DNA from: Saprospiraceae bacterium
GTDB lineage: Bacteria > Bacteroidota > Bacteroidia > Chitinophagales > Saprospiraceae
DNA length: 64,000 bases
Assembly (NCBI GenBank): GCA_028279185.1
Contig: JANQSS010000226.1
Coordinates: 62,001 to 126,000 of the forward strand
Reading direction: 5' to 3'
Below are positions 63,206-64,000 of this stretch, one piece after another; positions within the stretch are counted from its first letter, which is position 1, and each line of letters opens with the position of its first letter. The position numbers and the translations under genes are program-made. The notes under the pieces are model-generated. The model saw only the letters and a list, made by a program, of their open reading frames with translations. It ran no database searches and was not told the origin of the DNA.

Positions 63206-64000
63206 ATGAAATCTCATACTATAATTCGGTTTTACACAGTAGCACTGTTTGTGCTTGTATCTACATGCGTGTCACTAGGACAAGATTTTATTCCGACAGA
63301 TGCGAATCGAAACGCATTGGAACTAGTAGATTTGGAACGAGCCTATCGCTTGTGGTCCCAAGACGTTAATCTCGACGAAACAAAAGGGTGGAAATGGTAT
63401 CAGCGCTGGCTGGAAGAAGAGTTAAGAAATAGCACATTACATAAAGGGTGGCCGCATAGAACGAATTACCTGAAGGAAGCGGTAGAACTAAGTAAAACAA
63501 AAACAAGTCAATCCAGAAGTGCTGGTACCTGGATGCCTGTGGGGCCATCGACATTTCCGACAATTCCAGGTGGTAATTTATTTCGGGGCATGGGAAGGAT
63601 AAATACAGTAGCTTTTCACCCCACGGACCCTAACACTATTTTTGTAGGGGTAGCACAAGGCGGTGTTTGGAAATCGACAAATAGTGGTCAGACCTGGATG
63701 CCACTAACTGATGACTTACCTGTCATTCGCATAAATGATATCGCAATTGATCCGACTGATCCTGATATCATGTACGTTTGCGTAGGTGATTATGCTTATG
63801 TTGGAGCTTCACTGGAAACAGACTCAAGAAAACGAAATACACATTATGGATTAGGTATTTATAAGACAACTGATGGTGGTTTGACATGGGAGCCAACAGG
63901 ATTGACGTTTGACCAATTGGATCGGGATGCTTCACTTATGCGACGTGTATTTATTAATCCAAATAATAATGAAGAACTCCTGGCCGCGGGAATAAGCGGT
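63206..64000 (+). CDS. Secreted sortilin/BNR-type beta-propeller protein, cut by window edge
   Basis: The frame starts at the ATG at 63206 and stays open to the last base (265 codons). A signal peptide ends at CVSLGQ (about residue 26). A helical pro-region follows, and from about residue 110 there are propeller blades with the Asp-box theme: INTVAFHPTDPNTIFVGVAQGGVWKSTNSGQTW (in pieces) and IYKTTDGGLTW, with S/T-x-D/N-x-G-x-T-W. This is the pattern of VPS10/sortilin-like or BNR-repeat proteins that in Bacteroidota are usually long T9SS cargoes with a C-terminal sorting domain, which would lie outside the window. A TATCTTTA box about 25 nt upstream is one base off the promoter consensus. The preceding 290 bases contain nothing else recognised. 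Confidence 0.85.
   Translation, partial: MKSHTIIRFYTVALFVLVSTCVSLGQDFIPTDANRNALELVDLERAYRLWSQDVNLDETKGWKWYQRWLEEELRNSTLHKGWPHRTNYLKEAVELSKTKTSQSRSAGTWMPVGPSTFPTIPGGNLFRGMGRINTVAFHPTDPNTIFVGVAQGGVWKSTNSGQTWMPLTDDLPVIRINDIAIDPTDPDIMYVCVGDYAYVGASLETDSRKRNTHYGLGIYKTTDGGLTWEPTGLTFDQLDRDASLMRRVFINPNNNEELLAAGISG

Noticed and set aside
1-64000. tRNA, rRNA, riboswitch or phage attachment site
   Set aside because: No cloverleaf-like or conserved RNA sequence and no flanking direct repeats with an integrase were recognised by eye in the gaps between genes.

Overview
The window is a stretch of a Bacteroidota chromosome, most probably from the Saprospiria (Saprospiraceae/Lewinella-like). This placement rests on several lineage markers seen together: C-terminal type IX secretion (T9SS) sorting domains, a GLPGLI-family protein with its partner beta-barrel, DUF2795 and DUF6787 proteins, SprB-type repeats, a TANFOR domain and TAnnTTTG promoter -7 boxes. 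No rRNA, tRNA, CRISPR array or intact insertion sequence was found.

Layout. 1-4.8 kb: end of cytidylate kinase, a DUF2795 protein with clear promoter and terminator, a degenerate REP-associated-transposase-like gene, queA and an orphan MacB-type permease. 4.9-14.7 kb: PaaZ, then a Cys-rich T9SS cargo built of ten alternating A/B domains, a small lipoprotein, and a leucine-rich T9SS cargo. 15.0-20.9 kb: an OmpR-type response regulator and histidine kinase, divergent from a GLPGLI protein and an outer-membrane beta-barrel. The shared intergenic region carries three helically phased TTAACC boxes next to a TAnnTTTG box, which looks like a complete sensory/regulatory module. 20.9-27.3 kb: methionine aminotransferase plus omega-amidase (methionine salvage), lipoproteins, a DUF6787 membrane protein, a beta-propeller lipoprotein and an M28-PDZ lipoprotein peptidase. 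27.3-31.9 kb: a phosphorelay set (TPR hybrid histidine kinase, Hpt protein, LytTR regulator) containing the relic of another kinase.

32.2-59.0 kb is the centrepiece: four same-strand genes with overlapping or nearly touching ends. They encode an outer-membrane beta-barrel-like protein (584 aa), a TANFOR/FN3 protein of 2188 aa, a multi-FN3 protein of 724 aa and a giant SprB-like protein of about 5440 aa with a T9SS sorting domain. The giant protein holds 34 consecutive modules of 77 residues with a W-x-H-[DN] core. Their spacing is 231 nt in 32 of 33 steps (234 nt once), although the copies have diverged at DNA level. On top of this the modules cycle in a four-unit pattern (924 nt). I infer an uncharacterised surface filament or adhesin system in which the three upstream products assist or anchor the giant cargo.

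59.1-64 kb: a LamG protein lacking a sorting domain, a lipoprotein alpha/beta hydrolase, a decayed HTTM-type membrane protein gene (in-frame stop, frameshift at a ten-base G run, second frameshift), and the start of a sortilin/BNR-type beta-propeller secreted protein that runs off the window.
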